Positions 63,489 through 64,000 of a DNA stretch of 64,000 bases are shown one piece after another. Both the position numbers and the translations under genes were made by a program. Source of the stretch: Natronorubrum sulfidifaciens JCM 14089 (GTDB taxonomy: Archaea > Halobacteriota > Halobacteria > Halobacteriales > Natrialbaceae). The first letter of the stretch is position 1, and each line of letters starts with the position of its first letter. The stretch is from the NCBI RefSeq assembly GCF_000337735.1, contig NZ_AOHX01000025.1, positions 309,967-373,966 of the forward strand, written 5' to 3'. The notes below the pieces were generated by a model that had not been told where the DNA came from, ran no database searches, and saw only the letters and a list, made by a program, of their open reading frames with translations.

Positions 63489-63975
63489 GTGCCAACGTTC
63501 GCTCGCACCGGCTCCGGAAAGTGGCACGTCGTCGGTCCCGACGGCTGTCGGTACGGCCGGGAGTTCGACGACGACACTTCGCCCGACGAAACCGTCACGG
63601 CTACCGATATCGTCGCCTACGAGCCACCGCCGACACTCGAGGATGTCCGTTCGGATGCATCGATCGACGAACTCGCCGCCGCTCGAGGTCACACCCACGA
63701 CCAGCGTCTCGTTCTCCCGAGGACGATCGAGGAGAGCGATTCGGACCTCTGTGCCTCCTGTCGCACGAGACTGGAATCCCACCAGAAACGCCGGTCAGCG
63801 GTCATTGCCGACTGCAAGCGGGTGACGACGGTTCGCGACGCTGGCTGGGAACGGACAGAACGCGAGACGCGCCGGGGCTGTGACTGGTGTCGCGCACACG
63901 AACGGACGACGTGGCACAGCGACGACCTCGGGGCGACGGTGTGTCCGGCCTGTGGACGACTGTTCGAAACACGAC
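63489..63975 (+). CDS. Cys-rich haloarchaeal protein, truncated at contig end
   Basis: GTG start at 63489; reads M(GTG)PTFARTGSGKWHVVGPDGC. At least 162 residues, with paired cysteines CASC, CDWC and CPAC-G in the second half suggesting one or two zinc ribbons (CDWCRAH...VCPACGRLFE). No family recognised. The native sequence stops at 63975; the last residues in the read frame (VSYTHL) come from adapter DNA and are not part of the protein. Confidence 0.6.
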
Positions 63976-64000
63976 CTGTCTCTTATACACATCTCTGATG
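63976..64000. other. Nextera/Tn5 mosaic-end adapter sequence (artefact)
   Basis: CTGTCTCTTATACACATCT (63976-63994) is the 19-bp Tn5 mosaic end used in tagmentation libraries, followed by CTGATG. It is not genomic and marks the true end of the contig at 63975. Confidence 0.97.

Overview
The window is haloarchaeal chromosome, most likely from the Natrialbaceae (Natrinema/Haloterrigena/Natronorubrum-like). This is inferred from the very high GC content, acidic proteins, tightly packed and mostly leaderless genes, Tat signals and typical haloarchaeal families (aMBF1, GGGPS, AglB, RibK with an N-terminal HTH, Bat-type HTH regulators, pantoate kinase). The right edge (63976-64000) is a sequencing-library transposon end, so the sequence is a contig whose real DNA stops at 63975.

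Layout. 1-927: HtrA-type Tat-exported protease (C-terminus outside). 1097-3043: GH15 glycosidase. 3118-6568: semi-phosphorylative Entner-Doudoroff genes gad, gdh and kdgA, with TrmB-like sites before gad and gdh. 6821-9166: aMBF1 with a duplicated tail, tRNA-Leu(GAG), a DUF420 protein and a TFS-like factor lacking the catalytic acidic pair. 9442-20295: purF, a MutS-like ATPase, DUF6735, SRPBCC, amidohydrolase, UspA, birA, acyl-CoA dehydrogenase, tyrS and a conserved hypothetical. 20314-30443: CoA biosynthesis genes (phosphopantothenate synthetase, pantoate kinase) flank a more accessory stretch with a HEAT-repeat protein, a methyltransferase, a Bat-type regulator, DUF6176 and a membrane protein with 13 DUF1508 repeats. 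30505-38008: secreted hypothetical, aspS (followed by remnants of its own 3' end), cytochrome P450, regulator, SIR2, GGGPS and ilvE. 38133-42632: CopC-CopD fusion with a Tat lipoprotein propeller, a winged-helix regulator and a small membrane protein. 42732-45144: ribB-ribK (rbkR) with an operator-like palindrome, and a DICT protein. 45570-48181: DUF1059, taw1, small membrane proteins and phosphoglycolate phosphatase. 48306-56851: glycerol catabolism (membrane protein and glpK, divergent from glpABC plus a Cdc6-like gene). 56930-63053: N-glycosylation (DUF368/PopT, aglB and two family-2 glycosyltransferases). 63054-63975: a small frameshifted gene and a truncated zinc-ribbon-like protein.

Three kinds of unexplained structure stand out. 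First, a 78-nt element with inverted ends and a central hairpin sits exactly against stop codons at three gene ends, with a decayed fourth copy. Second, an 86-nt element has terminal inverted repeats and a hairpin whose arms changed compensatorily. Third, the 3' ends of aspS and of the aMBF1 gene are duplicated; the aspS tail copies differ only synonymously. No CRISPR array, intact insertion sequence or provirus was seen.
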